From positions 1 through 8,329 of the forward strand of contig CATMIM010000033.1 in the NCBI GenBank assembly GCA_950068635.1: DNA of 8,329 nt, given 5' to 3'. This DNA is from an uncultured Candidatus Poseidoniales archaeon (GTDB lineage Archaea > Thermoplasmatota > Poseidoniia > Poseidoniales > Thalassarchaeaceae). Position numbers and translations under genes: made by a program. Below the pieces are notes generated by a model. That model made no database searches. It saw nothing but the letters and a program-made list of their open reading frames with translations, and was not told the DNA's origin. Below, piece by piece: positions 1 to 6,326 of this stretch. Positions within the stretch are counted from its first letter, which is position 1. Every line of letters begins with the position of its first letter.

Positions 1-1415
1 TCATCCTTGAGCACCGACTTGCGCAGTTCTGCATTGAGGTAGTTGGGGTGGCTCGAATGGATTGCAGTTGCTTCCGTTATCATTCCGTCCAGCCACACGG
101 TCACAGGTTCACATTCTCCTGACTTGAACAACTGGTCGATGGCGATCATCACTTCCTGACTCCTACCTACCGCGAACACTGGGAAGAACAACTTTCCACC
201 GCGTGCCAGCGACCGTTTGAGGAGATCATGCAGTTCCTGTGTAGCCTCCAAGCGTGAAGGCTGGAACGAGTTGGCGCCACCGTATGTCGATTCAATGACG
301 AGCGTCTCGACGCGCGGGAAGCGCACGTGAGCAGCCTCGTAGAGCCACGATTTCTCGTACTTGATGTCGCCGCTGAACACGATGTTGTGATGCTTCGATT
401 CTTCGCCGATGTGCATGTGCACTGAGGAGGAACCGAGGATGTGCCCGGCGTTGTGCAGGGTCATCTTGATGTCCGGCGAGATGTCGGTGATCTGGCCCCA
501 TTCAACGTCGACGACGTGTTTCATCATCTCCTGGATGTCTTCCAGAGCGTAGGGGGGAGTTCGGCCTTCTGCCTGTGCCACCTTGATGAAATCCATCTGT
601 AGCATCGTCATCAGGTCACGCGTCGGAGGGGTGCAGTATACCGGCCCGCGGTAGTTGTACTTGTAGAGCACCGGCAGCATGCCGATGTGGTCGATGTGCG
701 CGTGGGTGATCACCACCGCGTCCAGCTTCTCCGGCGGCAGCACCTCAGGCGCGTCGAAGTAGGGCATCCACTCAGACTCCCTGCCAGGCTTCGCCCCACA
801 GTCCACCAACACCCTACTCTCGTTGGTGGTCACCAGGTGCATCGCTCGCCCGACCTCGCGATATGAGCCGAGGGCGGTCAGGCGGACCCATTCCTTTCCG
901 GGCCTCTTGGGGCGGTAGATGTTGGTGCCGAAGCGGCGCAGGATCTGCTTGCGTTCCTCTGCGTGTTCAAGCCGGAACCGGTTGATGTCTCGCGCGGTCT
1001 TGCTGGCGATCGGTGAGGATCGCTCGATTCGCACGCTCCAGCCGATCTCATCACGCAGTTTCTTCAGGTGGGCGCCACGCTTTCCTACACCTTCTCCCGG
1101 ATCGCGACATTCGATGACCACCACGCTGATGGCCGGATCGAACCAGATGTTCTGCACCAGTGCTGCATCCGGAATGATGTTGCGGATTGCGTCGGTCGCA
1201 TCCTCGATGCTCACCAGCAGGGAGGGGTCGGGCCTGATCTCCACTCGGCGCTTGATCTCCTTCGAGATGCGACCGGTCAATCCGTCCTCTTGGAAGCGTG
1301 CAGGATCCGTGGTGATGATGGCGATGCTCGCCGCCTCCAGGTTAATCTCGTAGGTGATGCCGCTGGGCACCATCTTGGTGATCTTGTCCTTGATCTGTTT
1401 CAGTGTCAGCCTCAT
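1..1415 (-). CDS. aCPSF1/FttA, archaeal transcription-termination beta-CASP ribonuclease (3' part missing)
   Basis: Archaeal CPSF73-like nuclease; in this family (aCPSF1, also FttA) the protein cuts nascent RNA and terminates transcription. The window holds the first 471 residues; family members are usually about 630-650, so the C-terminal part lies beyond base 1. Order of domains: two N-terminal KH-like domains (about 1-70 and 71-140, the second with a GKRG loop at 111-114), metallo-beta-lactamase core (about 175-380) and the beginning of the beta-CASP insert (from about 400). Zinc ligands are visible: HAHIDH at 238-243, His325 in AGHILGS, Asp350 in FSGD. ESTYGG (375-380) and FPVFAVGRSQE (411-421) are typical beta-CASP blocks. 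The ATG at 1415 has a strong Shine-Dalgarno AAGGAGGT seven bases upstream, and the protein begins right at the KH domain as homologues do. It lies 107 bases downstream of psmB on the same strand. No key residue is missing in the visible part. Confidence 0.95.
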   Translation of the reverse strand, partial: MRLTLKQIKDKITKMVPSGITYEINLEAASIAIITTDPARFQEDGLTGRISKEIKRRVEIRPDPSLLVSIEDATDAIRNIIPDAALVQNIWFDPAISVVVIECRDPGEGVGKRGAHLKKLRDEIGWSVRIERSSPIASKTARDINRFRLEHAEERKQILRRFGTNIYRPKRPGKEWVRLTALGSYREVGRAMHLVTTNESRVLVDCGAKPGRESEWMPYFDAPEVLPPEKLDAVVITHAHIDHIGMLPVLYKYNYRGPVYCTPPTRDLMTMLQMDFIKVAQAEGRTPPYALEDIQEMMKHVVDVEWGQITDISPDIKMTLHNAGHILGSSSVHMHIGEESKHHNIVFSGDIKYEKSWLYEAAHVRFPRVETLVIESTYGGANSFQPSRLEATQELHDLLKRSLARGGKLFFPVFAVGRSQEVMIAIDQLFKSGECEPVTVWLDGMITEATAIHSSHPNYLNAELRKSVLKD

Positions 1416-1422
1416 TCGGGCT

Positions 1423-1430
1423 ACCTCCTT
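1423..1430 (-). promoter_or_regulatory. Shine-Dalgarno site of the aCPSF1 gene
   Basis: AAGGAGGT on the minus strand, seven bases before the ATG at 1415. It is the strongest ribosome binding site in the window and fixes this start. It suggests that aCPSF1 is translated independently of psmB, even if both are on one transcript. Confidence 0.7.
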
Positions 1431-1463
1431 GTCGCTCAACTTCAACCCGGCGAGCAGCCTGAT

Positions 1464-1477
1464 GCGGCCTTGGCCGC
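1464..1477. repeat. 14-base perfect palindrome between psmB and aCPSF1
   Basis: GCGGCC-TT-GGCCGC, a perfect 6-bp inverted repeat with a two-base centre. As RNA it would fold as a 5-bp GC stem with a four-base loop. It lies about 45 bases after the psmB stop codon and about 50 bases before the aCPSF1 ATG, in the 107-base gap of this gene pair. It could be an RNA hairpin that separates the two messages or a protein-binding site. Its function is not known. Confidence 0.45.
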
Positions 1478-1522
1478 TGGATGGCGACTGTGCCGCCGGG
1501 AACAGGATGTGAGGTGTGAACC

Positions 1523-2161
1523 TCAGATTGACTTGAGCAGTGTTTCCTTCTCTGCGGGCGTGAGCAGTTTGAAGCCGTCCTTCATGGTGATGACAGCCAG
1601 ATCCATGCCATTGCCGCTCGCCGAATCACGCTGGCTCGAAGCGAGCAGGGCGCGGGCGGTGACCTTGAGCGCCTCATTGCGCGTCATGCCTTCCTTATAC
1701 TGGTCTTCGAGCACGCCGTACATGTAGGGCGAACCTGAACCTGTGGCACAATATGTGTCAGGAATCGAGCCGCCAGCAGAATCGATGGAGTAGACTGAAC
1801 CGCCACCAGCGTCGACACCGGCGATGAGCAACTGCACCCAGTAGGGGGAGTAGCGCCTGCCCGACAGGATGTTCGCCGTCAGGGTCGAGGCGGCTTCGAC
1901 ACTGATCTCGGTGTCGCGCTTCATCTCGAACAGGGCGATCTCCGCCGCCAGCACGCGTGCCAGCACCTGTGCATCGCCGACCAGACCAGCGGTCGTCAGC
2001 GCGATCTTGTTGGAGATGGCGAACAACTTCTGCACGTTCTTGTTGGCGATGAAATGACCCATCGTCGCACGGTGGTCCGCGCCAACGATGACGCCATCCT
2101 TGTAGCAGATGCCGACGGTGCTCGTGCCGGTCTTCATCGTCTCGAGCGTCGAATCCATCAT
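1523..2161 (-). CDS. psmB: 20S proteasome beta subunit, catalytic threonine peptidase
   Basis: Beta subunit of the archaeal 20S proteasome; it supplies the proteolytic sites inside the cylinder that degrades proteins unfolded by the PAN/Cdc48-type ATPases. The 212-residue product carries a 12-residue propeptide ending in MKTG followed by TSTVG. Cleavage after Gly12 would expose Thr13 as the nucleophile (mature Thr1). Counting from there, Asp17 (in GADHRAT) and Lys33 (in NVQKLF) are in the canonical places, and the RDSASG block near residues 178-183 carries the conserved Asp and Ser. Length is normal for the family. The first ATG (2161) is five bases after a GGAGG; a second ATG follows immediately at 2158 with spacing eight, so either may be used with no effect on the mature enzyme. 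It is the first gene of a psmB-aCPSF1 unit, an arrangement I recall as common in euryarchaea, and is divergent from sepF. Confidence 0.95.
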   Translation of the reverse strand: MMDSTLETMKTGTSTVGICYKDGVIVGADHRATMGHFIANKNVQKLFAISNKIALTTAGLVGDAQVLARVLAAEIALFEMKRDTEISVEAASTLTANILSGRRYSPYWVQLLIAGVDAGGGSVYSIDSAGGSIPDTYCATGSGSPYMYGVLEDQYKEGMTRNEALKVTARALLASSQRDSASGNGMDLAVITMKDGFKLLTPAEKETLLKSI

Positions 2162-2334
2162 CCCCGCCTCCGCTTCCGCCGTCCTTCAAGTTTCGCTAAG
2201 GACAGGAACCCGCCCAAAGCAATCACTGCGACCAGCCGACCCTATTTCAATCCGCCGAACTACATCCCTACCTCTTGCGCCACCCTGCGCCCAATGGTTG
2301 ATGGAGGGCCGCACTCGCAGGGTTCCTGAGGGCG
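2162..2334. promoter_or_regulatory. Divergent control region between psmB and sepF
   Basis: A 173-base non-coding stretch between two divergent gene starts, so it must hold promoters for both. It is less GC-rich than the genes around it. Weak TATA-like candidates are CCTATTTCAAT (2241-2251, plus strand, or GAAATAG read on the minus strand) and CGAAACTTGAA (about 2187-2197 on the minus strand, some 26-36 bases before the psmB ATG). The nonamer GGGTTCCTG occurs once facing each gene: minus strand 2211-2203 and plus strand 2320-2328. None of these boxes is strong; the promoter role comes from geometry, not from a clear consensus. Confidence 0.45.
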
Positions 2335-2754
2335 ATGAGCGAGGAGCAGGATGGGGACGAGCCGCGCTGGCTGAACGTCCCGAGCATCGAACCCGGGCCG
2401 TTGCCGTCCCCCGACCCGGGCCAGGACTACCATGACCTCGGTGCGCTCTACCCAGACGCTCCTGTTCCGCGCCATCCCCAGGAGGTGGTCATCCGCCGTG
2501 CGGTCCTGCATGATGTCTCAGGACTGGAGATGCTGCTCGACTGGGCCGCTGACGGCCAGATCGTGATCATCGAACTGCGTCGCATCATCGACCGGGACTT
2601 CGAGTTGACAACCGCCATCGAACAACTGTCGAACTTCGTCGAGGGCGACCTCGGCGGTCAACTCGTGCAGCTCGGAGAGGAGCGCATCCTGCTGCTGCCC
2701 CCGGGGTTCAGGGGCATGTCAGGGCTTGAGGCGGAGGCCTTCGAAGGCAACTGA
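2335..2754 (+). CDS. sepF: SepF-like cell division protein (DUF552 family)
   Basis: Archaeal SepF binds the C-terminal tail of FtsZ and tethers the division ring to the membrane. The 139-residue product has the SepF core at about 51-125: VVIRRAVLHD (first strand), a helix, QIVIIELRRI (second strand), a helix with IEQLSNFVEGDLGGQL, then LGEERILLLPP (last strand). This order and the LGEER-I-L ending fit the family. The first 50 residues are acidic and rich in proline and do not show the short amphipathic membrane-targeting helix that usually opens SepF; an in-frame stop at 2299-2301 and the lack of another ATG, GTG or TTG after it leave 2335 as the only ordinary start. A GAGGG lies two bases before the ATG, a short spacing. 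The ZPR1 gene follows after 19 bases, so the two are probably co-transcribed. The family call is based on pattern and length. Confidence 0.8.
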   Translation: MSEEQDGDEPRWLNVPSIEPGPLPSPDPGQDYHDLGALYPDAPVPRHPQEVVIRRAVLHDVSGLEMLLDWAADGQIVIIELRRIIDRDFELTTAIEQLSNFVEGDLGGQLVQLGEERILLLPPGFRGMSGLEAEAFEGN

Positions 2755-2773
2755 ATGGTGCCGAGGTGGCGCG

Positions 2774-3397
2774 ATGGAGAGCGATATCAGCCATCCCTGT
2801 CCAGCGTGCGGGACTCCCGACGCATTGACCATGCTCTCGCTCACCGAGGAGATCCCCTACTTCGGGGAGCACACACAGGTGACTCTGTCGTGCGCGGAAT
2901 GTGGTTGGCGACAGACCGACTTCATCCCAGCGCAGGAGCGGGAGCCGTGCGCGTGGAGTCTCGAAGTGAACGAACCCAGCATGCTGGCGGTGAGGGTCGT
3001 CCGCGGCTCGTCAGGGACGGTGAGGATCCCGGAGCTGGGCCTCGAGGTCTCACCAGGCAACCATTCGACAGGCTACGTGTCGAACATCGAGGGTGTTCTG
3101 CAGCGGTTCATCGACATCATCGAGATGCTGCTTCGCCAGGCGGCGACGGACATCAGCACCGATGACCCTGACCGCGATTCAGCTGAGAGTGGCCAGCCAA
3201 AACTGAAGGAACTGCTCAGTACTCTATGCGCCGCGCGCGCCGGAGAGTTTGCACAGCCGTTGACCGTGGAGTTGCTCGACCCGCACGGACACAGCGCCAT
3301 CCTCGGCGATACCGCGCATTCGAGGCCATTGACCGAAGACGAGCGCGTTGATCTCGAAGTGGGCCCGACGGCGTTGATCCTCGACCTGGGAGATTGA
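2774..3397 (+). CDS. ZPR1-type zinc-finger protein
   Basis: Archaeal single-copy ZPR1 domain protein. In eukaryotes ZPR1 acts as a folding chaperone for elongation factor eEF1A; the archaeal role is inferred from that. The 207-residue product has a four-cysteine zinc finger: CPAC at 9-12 and CAEC at 40-43, with the typical EEIPYFGE between them. It is followed by the ZPR1 beta domain with VRVVRGSSGTVRIPELGLEV (73-92) and SNIEGVLQRF (103-112). The C-terminal half (about 140-207) is also typical in being more variable. The ATG at 2774 is preceded by GAGGTG with five-base spacing, and starting here places the first zinc-finger pair near the N terminus as in relatives; an earlier in-frame ATG at 2726 lies inside sepF and has no such site. 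It is the second gene of the sepF unit and ends 18 bases before the convergent DUF6122-like gene. Confidence 0.9.
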   Translation: MESDISHPCPACGTPDALTMLSLTEEIPYFGEHTQVTLSCAECGWRQTDFIPAQEREPCAWSLEVNEPSMLAVRVVRGSSGTVRIPELGLEVSPGNHSTGYVSNIEGVLQRFIDIIEMLLRQAATDISTDDPDRDSAESGQPKLKELLSTLCAARAGEFAQPLTVELLDPHGHSAILGDTAHSRPLTEDERVDLEVGPTALILDLGD

Positions 3398-3415
3398 ACT
3401 GCCCGCTACCTGCAC

Positions 3416-3760
3416 TCACAACCAGCAGTCGATGAGGTCCATCGCCAGATGGACGAACACGGCGATGAAGAACGGCTGGCCTCGCTCCCACAGGCTTCCG
3501 GCGAAATAGAGAGGTGTCATCCACCACTTGTGCAGGAGATGGGCGTCGATGCTGCATCTGCCGGGCACATAGACGTCAGGCCATGCAAGCAGATGGTCCA
3601 GGTCGATCAGCAGGCTGCTATAGACAAGTAGGCATACACGCTTCAACTCGCCATTCTCGTCGGGCTCGATCCCCTGTTTCAACTTGGCAGCGAGCTCCAT
3701 CTTCCACAGAAGCCATGCTACAGGGAGCAGCACGAGTGCGTGCCACAGCCAGTTGGGCAG
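3416..3760 (-). CDS. DUF6122-like small integral membrane protein, probable CTG start
   Basis: Small membrane protein that resembles the DUF6122 family, whose function is unknown. Features seen: an N-terminal hydrophobic helix, the block IDLDHLLA, then PGRCSIDAHLLH and a final hydrophobic helix ending in HLAMDLIDC. The spaced Asp/His residues (DLDH, HLLH, HLAMD) suggest a metal site at the membrane, and the two Cys (RCS and DC) are in family-like positions. The first ordinary start is GTG at 3733 (105 residues), but it would cut the first helix and has no ribosome binding site. Starting at CTG 3760 gives 114 residues with the full helix WLWHALVLLPVAWLLW, and GAGGTG sits exactly five bases upstream, the same sequence and spacing as for the ZPR1 gene. 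ATT at 3763 is another option. The gene follows trpS immediately, in the same frame, and is probably translationally coupled to it. The family call is from memory of motifs. Confidence 0.7.
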   Translation of the reverse strand: MPNWLWHALVLLPVAWLLWKMELAAKLKQGIEPDENGELKRVCLLVYSSLLIDLDHLLAWPDVYVPGRCSIDAHLLHKWWMTPLYFAGSLWERGQPFFIAVFVHLAMDLIDCWL

Positions 3761-3765
3761 AATCC

Positions 3766-3771
3766 CACCTC
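3766..3771 (-). promoter_or_regulatory. Shine-Dalgarno site overlapping the trpS stop codon
   Basis: GAGGTG on the minus strand, overlapping the TGA stop of trpS (3772-3770). Five bases separate it from the CTG at 3760. The same hexamer with the same spacing precedes the ZPR1 gene (2763-2768, ATG at 2774). It decides the start of the downstream membrane protein and implies that ribosomes ending trpS reinitiate there. Confidence 0.5.
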
Positions 3772-5155
3772 ATGACTTCGCATCGGGAGCGAGGAAATCG
3801 TCGACCAGATGCGCGGTCTCATCACGTCGCTCAGCCAGTTCGGTCAGCCACGCAGCGGCCCTGTCGATGCACATCCGCTTCATCTGGCCGGTAAGGATCT
3901 CGCCGCTGCGATAGCCAGCCTCGGCCTCAGCGAGCACAGCGTCGTCGGGCTCGAAGAAGTAGCGCAGGTACTGGAAGGCGACGTCGACGTCTGGGTTGCC
4001 CCCGAGCCGACGATGCTCTTCAAGCGTGGGCTGACCGCCTGAGAAGGACGCATTCACCTTGCGTTCCATGCTCTCGACATCGTCGGTGAGGAAGATGGTC
4101 GTGTCCGGCTCGCTGCTGCTCATCTTGTCCCCGGTCATGCCGATGGCGAACTGATGGTAGGTGGACGATGGCTGCAGCAGCCCCAGGCCACCTGATTCTC
4201 GCTCGAGGCGCAGCAGCGACATGCGGATGCCGTTGCGGTCACTGGCGGTGGCTCCGGGCACCTCCAGCGTCCCATGTGCCGGATTGGCGTCCCAGTCACT
4301 GAATCCCAGTTCTGCCAGACTCCCGGTCAACCTGTCGAACACTGCGTCGCGAACCGTCATGTCGACCGAACCGTCAGCGGCCACGCCCAGCGCAGCACGG
4401 TTGTCGTCCTGCACTGACAGCCCGATCACCAGTCCACCCTCCTTGCGCGAGTTGACGTTGAACCAGTTCGTCTTCCGGGCGAGGCCGCGGGTCAGGCGCA
4501 GGTGCGGGTCCTGGTCGACTCCTACGGGCACCACGATGGGGCGCAGCCCACCGTATTCGTCGAGCTGCGGATGGATGATGTCTCCGACCTGCACGAGAGG
4601 AGCCTGCACATGAGCGAGGTTGGTCTCGCCACCGAACCCGTAGATGGCTTCGAACTCCGAGAGGTTCGTGCGCCTGCCCAGCGTGAACCCGAGCCGCTGG
4701 ACAATCGGTCGGCCCGACTGGAAGTAGATGCTCGTGCGCTCGACATCGAGCCCCAGAGCAGCGTAGTTGGCGACATATTCCTCCAGCGCCACGCGGCGGC
4801 ACTCCGCGAGTGTGCGCCCGCGTGTCGCATGCGCTTCGAGGTCCGCGATGGCGATGGAGACGTCGGCTCCATGCTCCTGGAACCACTTCACCTGGTCGAT
4901 GACCATCTTGTGGCCGAGGTGCATCCTCCCCGACGGCATCAGCCCGGTCAGCACGCCGAATGGCTCGCCAAGCCGGTGCGCATCGAGGACCAGTTCGAGG
5001 TCGCGGTGGGCGAAGATGATCCCCCGGCGGTGGTGCATGTGCGGGTCAGGGATGGTGGAGAGGTCCACTCTGGAGAGGCCGAACTGCTCGATGATGCGAG
5101 AGTAATCCGTCGACTGCGCGGCCGACCAAGGGTCGATGGTAACCTCGTCAGCCAT
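3770..5155 (-). CDS. trpS: Tryptophan--tRNA ligase, archaeal type
   Basis: Class I aminoacyl-tRNA synthetase that charges tRNA-Trp in the cytoplasm. The 461-residue product shows the Rossmann-fold signature GLMPSGRMHLGHKM, with the HIGH-type motif HLGH at 79-82, then IADLEAHATRG, QLDEYGG (197-203), VGVDQDPHLRLTR (211-223) and KMSSS at 344-348. After it come FLTDD and FSGGQPTLEEHRRLGGNP, typical of archaeal/eukaryotic TrpRS and not of TyrRS. Compared with shorter archaeal TrpRS there is an insertion of roughly 80 residues at about 232-328, before PSSTYHQF and KMSSS. The usual C-terminal CGEC-type cysteine motif reads TGQMK here. The ATG at 5155 is chosen because GAGG lies five bases upstream; the longer frame from 5194 adds a proline-rich 13-residue leader without support. 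First gene of a unit with the DUF6122-like gene; divergent from the saccharopine-dehydrogenase-like gene. Confidence 0.93.
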   Translation of the reverse strand: MADEVTIDPWSAAQSTDYSRIIEQFGLSRVDLSTIPDPHMHHRRGIIFAHRDLELVLDAHRLGEPFGVLTGLMPSGRMHLGHKMVIDQVKWFQEHGADVSIAIADLEAHATRGRTLAECRRVALEEYVANYAALGLDVERTSIYFQSGRPIVQRLGFTLGRRTNLSEFEAIYGFGGETNLAHVQAPLVQVGDIIHPQLDEYGGLRPIVVPVGVDQDPHLRLTRGLARKTNWFNVNSRKEGGLVIGLSVQDDNRAALGVAADGSVDMTVRDAVFDRLTGSLAELGFSDWDANPAHGTLEVPGATASDRNGIRMSLLRLERESGGLGLLQPSSTYHQFAIGMTGDKMSSSEPDTTIFLTDDVESMERKVNASFSGGQPTLEEHRRLGGNPDVDVAFQYLRYFFEPDDAVLAEAEAGYRSGEILTGQMKRMCIDRAAAWLTELAERRDETAHLVDDFLAPDAKS

Positions 5156-5250
5156 GCTATCCTCAGGCGCGGGCGACTGCGGGACAGGCATCAATGATTC
5201 GCTCCGTGAGCGAGCGATGGTTCATGATTCAGGAGGGGTTGGCCACAGCC
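5156..5250. promoter_or_regulatory. Divergent control region between trpS and the dehydrogenase-like gene
   Basis: A 95-base gap between divergent starts. It contains a perfect inverted repeat TCGCTC-CGT-GAGCGA at 5199-5213, about midway between the two start codons, which could be an operator for one or both genes. AGGAGGGG at 5231-5238 is the probable ribosome binding site of the plus-strand gene, though 12 bases from its GTG. No convincing TATA box is visible on either strand. Confidence 0.35.
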
Positions 5251-6312
5251 GTGAGCAAGCGGGTACTCGCATATGGAGCAGGCCTCGTGGGCGGCTGGGT
5301 ATGCTCAGGGCTCCCCGGACACATCACCGTCGTCGACCGGGACCAGAGTGTGCTCGACGGGCTCTCGGGCCAGCGGGAGGATGACAAATTGGCGCTGGTG
5401 TGCGCTGATGCGCTGGAGCACGCGCTCACAACCGACCTGTCGCGATATTCCCTGATCCTCAACATGCTCCCGGGTAGGATTGGAGGGGAGCTGCGAGAAC
5501 AACTGATCAGCAGTGGGACGAGTGTGGTGGACATCGCGTTCGCCGAAGACATACCTCCCAAGTGGCATGAGGTGGCCCGGGCTGCCGGTACCACCTTCGT
5601 TCACGATGTCGGAATCGCACCTGGGCTGTCGAACATGCTCATCGCCGCCGCCTCGAAGGAGATGGGTCCGCTCTCCAGGACCACCATCCGAGTGGGAGGG
5701 AACCCCACTGAGCCTGACGATGACTGGTCATACATGGCCCCGTTCTCGCCCACTGACGTGCTCGAGGAGTACACCCGCCCGGCGCGCGTGTTCCGGGATG
5801 GTCAGGTGGTGACGAAGCCGGCGCTGTCCGACCGGCACCTGTTCGAAGTGGAGGGGCGTGGGGAGATGGAGGCGTTTCGCACCGATGGATTGCGCAGCCT
5901 GCTGACCTCTGGGCTCGCCGACCAGATGGACGAGTTCACCGTGAGGTGGCCCGGACACATCGACCGCTATCTGCAGGATGTCGAAGCAGGTGAACTGGAT
6001 GAGGAGGCCCTGCTTGAAGCGTGGAGGTGGGACCCGGCGCGCCACGATTTCACCTGGATGGATGTCGTGGCCGAATCGCGGACCGGCAACAGCGCCCGCT
6101 GGGTGTTCGACATGGGTGTGCTGCACGGTCGCTCATCGATGACCACCGCTACAGGCACGGTGACGCTGTTCGTGGCGCGCGCGCTGCTAGACGACTCGCT
6201 GCACATCAACACGGGAGTCTACGCCCCAGAGGACCTTCCCGAGGAGTTCCTCGAGCGGGTGACAGCCGCACTCGATGAGTCCAGCCCCGGTTCCCTGAGA
6301 CGAGTGGAGTGA
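5251..6312 (+). CDS. Saccharopine dehydrogenase-family oxidoreductase
   Basis: NAD(P)-dependent oxidoreductase of the saccharopine dehydrogenase-like superfamily (LYS9-type). Members act on saccharopine or related carboxyamines; the substrate here cannot be read from sequence. From the GTG start the product has 353 residues. It opens with RVLAYGAGLVGGWV (GxGxxG at 9-14), then ITVVDRD, where the acidic residue after the second strand contacts the cofactor ribose. LILNMLPG (68-75) and SVVDIAFAED (91-100) follow, then the family hallmark HDVGIAPGLSNML (118-130) that starts the catalytic domain. Length fits the single-domain dehydrogenases. Start: GTG 5251 puts the nucleotide fold at the N terminus; AGGAGGGG is 12 bases upstream, rather far. 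In-frame ATGs at 5194 and 5224 would add up to 19 residues. It stands alone on its strand and ends one base from the convergent exported-protein gene. Confidence 0.82.
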   Translation: MSKRVLAYGAGLVGGWVCSGLPGHITVVDRDQSVLDGLSGQREDDKLALVCADALEHALTTDLSRYSLILNMLPGRIGGELREQLISSGTSVVDIAFAEDIPPKWHEVARAAGTTFVHDVGIAPGLSNMLIAAASKEMGPLSRTTIRVGGNPTEPDDDWSYMAPFSPTDVLEEYTRPARVFRDGQVVTKPALSDRHLFEVEGRGEMEAFRTDGLRSLLTSGLADQMDEFTVRWPGHIDRYLQDVEAGELDEEALLEAWRWDPARHDFTWMDVVAESRTGNSARWVFDMGVLHGRSSMTTATGTVTLFVARALLDDSLHINTGVYAPEDLPEEFLERVTAALDESSPGSLRRVE

Positions 6313-6326
6313 GTCACTCCTCCTCG
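6301..6326. repeat. Inverted repeat spanning both stop codons of a convergent gene pair
   Basis: GGAGTGA-g-TCACTCC (6306-6320) is a perfect 7-bp inverted repeat around one base, extended by CGAG (6301-6304) and CTCG (6323-6326) with a small mismatch. It includes the TGA of the dehydrogenase-like gene (6310-6312) and the TGA of the exported-protein gene (6316-6314 on the minus strand). Either transcript could fold it into a hairpin. No T-rich tract follows, so it is not a classical terminator. Confidence 0.4.

Noticed and set aside
1068..1727. Plus-strand open frame of 219 codons crossing aCPSF1 and psmB
   Set aside because: It is antisense to two genes with clear conserved motifs, its translation has no family features, and such frames are expected in GC-rich DNA.
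5156..5194. Longer trpS start at 5194
   Set aside because: No ribosome binding site, and the extra leader is proline-rich and unlike TrpRS; the ATG at 5155 has GAGG at good spacing.
4502..5197. Plus-strand open frame of 231 codons opposite trpS
   Set aside because: Antisense shadow of trpS; the catalytic motifs of TrpRS prove the minus strand is coding.
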